A stretch of 44,873 nt of DNA from Acidithiobacillus sp. (GTDB lineage Bacteria; Pseudomonadota; Gammaproteobacteria; Acidithiobacillales; Acidithiobacillaceae): NCBI GenBank assembly GCA_028065135.1, contig JAPTWR010000129.1, positions 1 to 44,873 on the forward strand. Direction: 5' to 3'. The notes below the pieces were generated by a model. It was not told the origin of the DNA. It searched no databases and saw only the letters and a program-made list of their open reading frames with translations. Numbering within the stretch: position 1 is the stretch's first letter; every line of letters begins with the position of its first letter. Below are positions 44,204 through 44,873 of this stretch, piece after piece. Position numbers and translations under genes: made by a program.

Positions 44204-44873
44204 ATGAGCAGCGCCTATATGGACAACAATGCCACCACCCGGGTAGATCCCCAGGTGCTGGAGACCATTCTTCCCTACTTCAGCGAGTATTACGGCAACC
44301 CCTCCTCCATGCACAGCTTCGGCGGCGATGTGGGCAAACGTCTGGAAGAAGCGCGCGCCTCCGTACAGGCGCTGCTGGGAGTAGAACACGACTCGGAAAT
44401 CATTTTTACTTCCTGTGGGACGGAGTCCGATAACACTGCCATCCTCTCGGCCCTGGCCATTCAGCCCAGCCGCCGGGAAATCATCACCAGCGTGGTGGAA
44501 CACCCGGCCATTCTGTCTCTCTGTGATCATCTCGAACGTCATGAAGGCTATAAAGTCCACTACATTCCCGTGGACCGGCTTGGGCGCATCTCCATGGAAG
44601 CGTATGCCGCAGCGCTCAGCGAGCAGGTGGCCGTCGTCTCCATGATGTATGCCAACAATGAGACGGGGACGATCTTCCCCGTCGAAAGCATGGCGCGGAT
44701 GGCCAAGGAGAAGGGCGCACTCTTTCATACGGATGCCGTGCAGGCAGTGGGCAAAATTGCCCTGAACATGCAGGAATCGGCCATCGACATGCTCTCCCTC
44801 TCCGGCCATAAGCTGCATGCCCCGAAAGGCGTCGGTGCGCTCTATGTGCGCCGGGGCACCCGCTACCGACCCA
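44204..44873 (+). CDS. nifS: Cysteine desulfurase NifS (copy 2), cut by window end
   Basis: The first 223 codons of a NifS: AYMDNNATTRVDPQVL, SCGTESDNTAIL, MMYANNETGT, FHTDAVQAVGKI and the PLP lysine in SLSGHKLHAPKGVG. The active Cys lies beyond the window. Its coupling to nifU marks it as the classic nitrogenase NifS; copy 1 at 21650 is only partly similar (NPSSMHS here against NPSSASA). Confidence 0.95.
   Translation, partial: MSSAYMDNNATTRVDPQVLETILPYFSEYYGNPSSMHSFGGDVGKRLEEARASVQALLGVEHDSEIIFTSCGTESDNTAILSALAIQPSRREIITSVVEHPAILSLCDHLERHEGYKVHYIPVDRLGRISMEAYAAALSEQVAVVSMMYANNETGTIFPVESMARMAKEKGALFHTDAVQAVGKIALNMQESAIDMLSLSGHKLHAPKGVGALYVRRGTRYRP

Overview
The window looks like chromosome of an Acidithiobacillus species close to A. 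ferrooxidans, a chemolithoautotrophic acidophile that fixes nitrogen. I base this on the NifH/NifD/NifK sequences, the nif gene order and a bacterial sucrose synthase / sucrose-phosphate synthase cluster known from this genus. The assignment is from memory and was not searched.

There are four blocks. (1) 24-7642 is an accessory defence block. A complete type I Wadjet operon (jetABCD, minus strand) lies divergent from a BrxR/CapW-type regulator that appears to have lost its WYL domain. The block ends in a 58-codon stub of a DUF262 (GmrSD-like) gene. (2) 7676-18538 is metabolic. It holds a minus-strand operon for sucrose turnover (short MscS channel, fructokinase, bifunctional sucrose-phosphate synthase/phosphatase, sucrose synthase), then an MFS transporter, a group II truncated haemoglobin, an aldehyde dehydrogenase, and two molybdenum genes (mop, modD) separated by a structured spacer. 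(3) 18587-31728 is the minus-strand nif half. Transcription runs from a degenerate receiver protein through draT, a draG/ArsC-like fusion and nifA. It then restarts at a nifB promoter and runs through fdxN, iscA, a small Cys protein, a TPR protein, an LRV Fe-S protein, two NifZ-domain genes, nifS, nifT, a DUF6129-like gene, a DegT-like gene, a 2Fe-2S ferredoxin, a small unknown and a SIR2-like gene. (4) 32187-44873 is the plus-strand nif half: nifHDK, two FeSII-like ferredoxins, nifENX, DUF269, DUF683, fdxB, nifQ and an unknown gene, then a terminator, then hesB-nifU-nifS, with nifS cut by the window end.

The regulatory logic can be read from the DNA. Four sigma-54 -24/-12 elements are visible: two divergent ones between the receiver gene and nifH, one before nifB and one before hesB-nifU-nifS. 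NifA-type TGT-N10-ACA boxes lie upstream of them, two in the shared divergent region and one each at nifB and hesB. NifA carries the CX11CX19CX4C linker of oxygen-sensitive NifA proteins and no nifL is seen. Post-translational control is encoded by draT/draG, with a thioredoxin-fold domain fused to DraG. Oxygen protection is suggested by two FeSII (Shethna) homologues.

The most unusual items are: a DegT-family protein whose PLP lysine position is Ser184; the DraG-ArsC fusion; a phosphoacceptor-less receiver heading the dra-nifA operon; a nif-linked SIR2-like protein; the WYL-less defence regulator; competing RNA pairings between mop and modD; and an unrecognised 197-residue protein at the end of the main nif operon. 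No tRNA, rRNA, CRISPR array or insertion sequence was seen. The large ORFs antisense to nifH/D/K/E are treated as codon-bias shadows.
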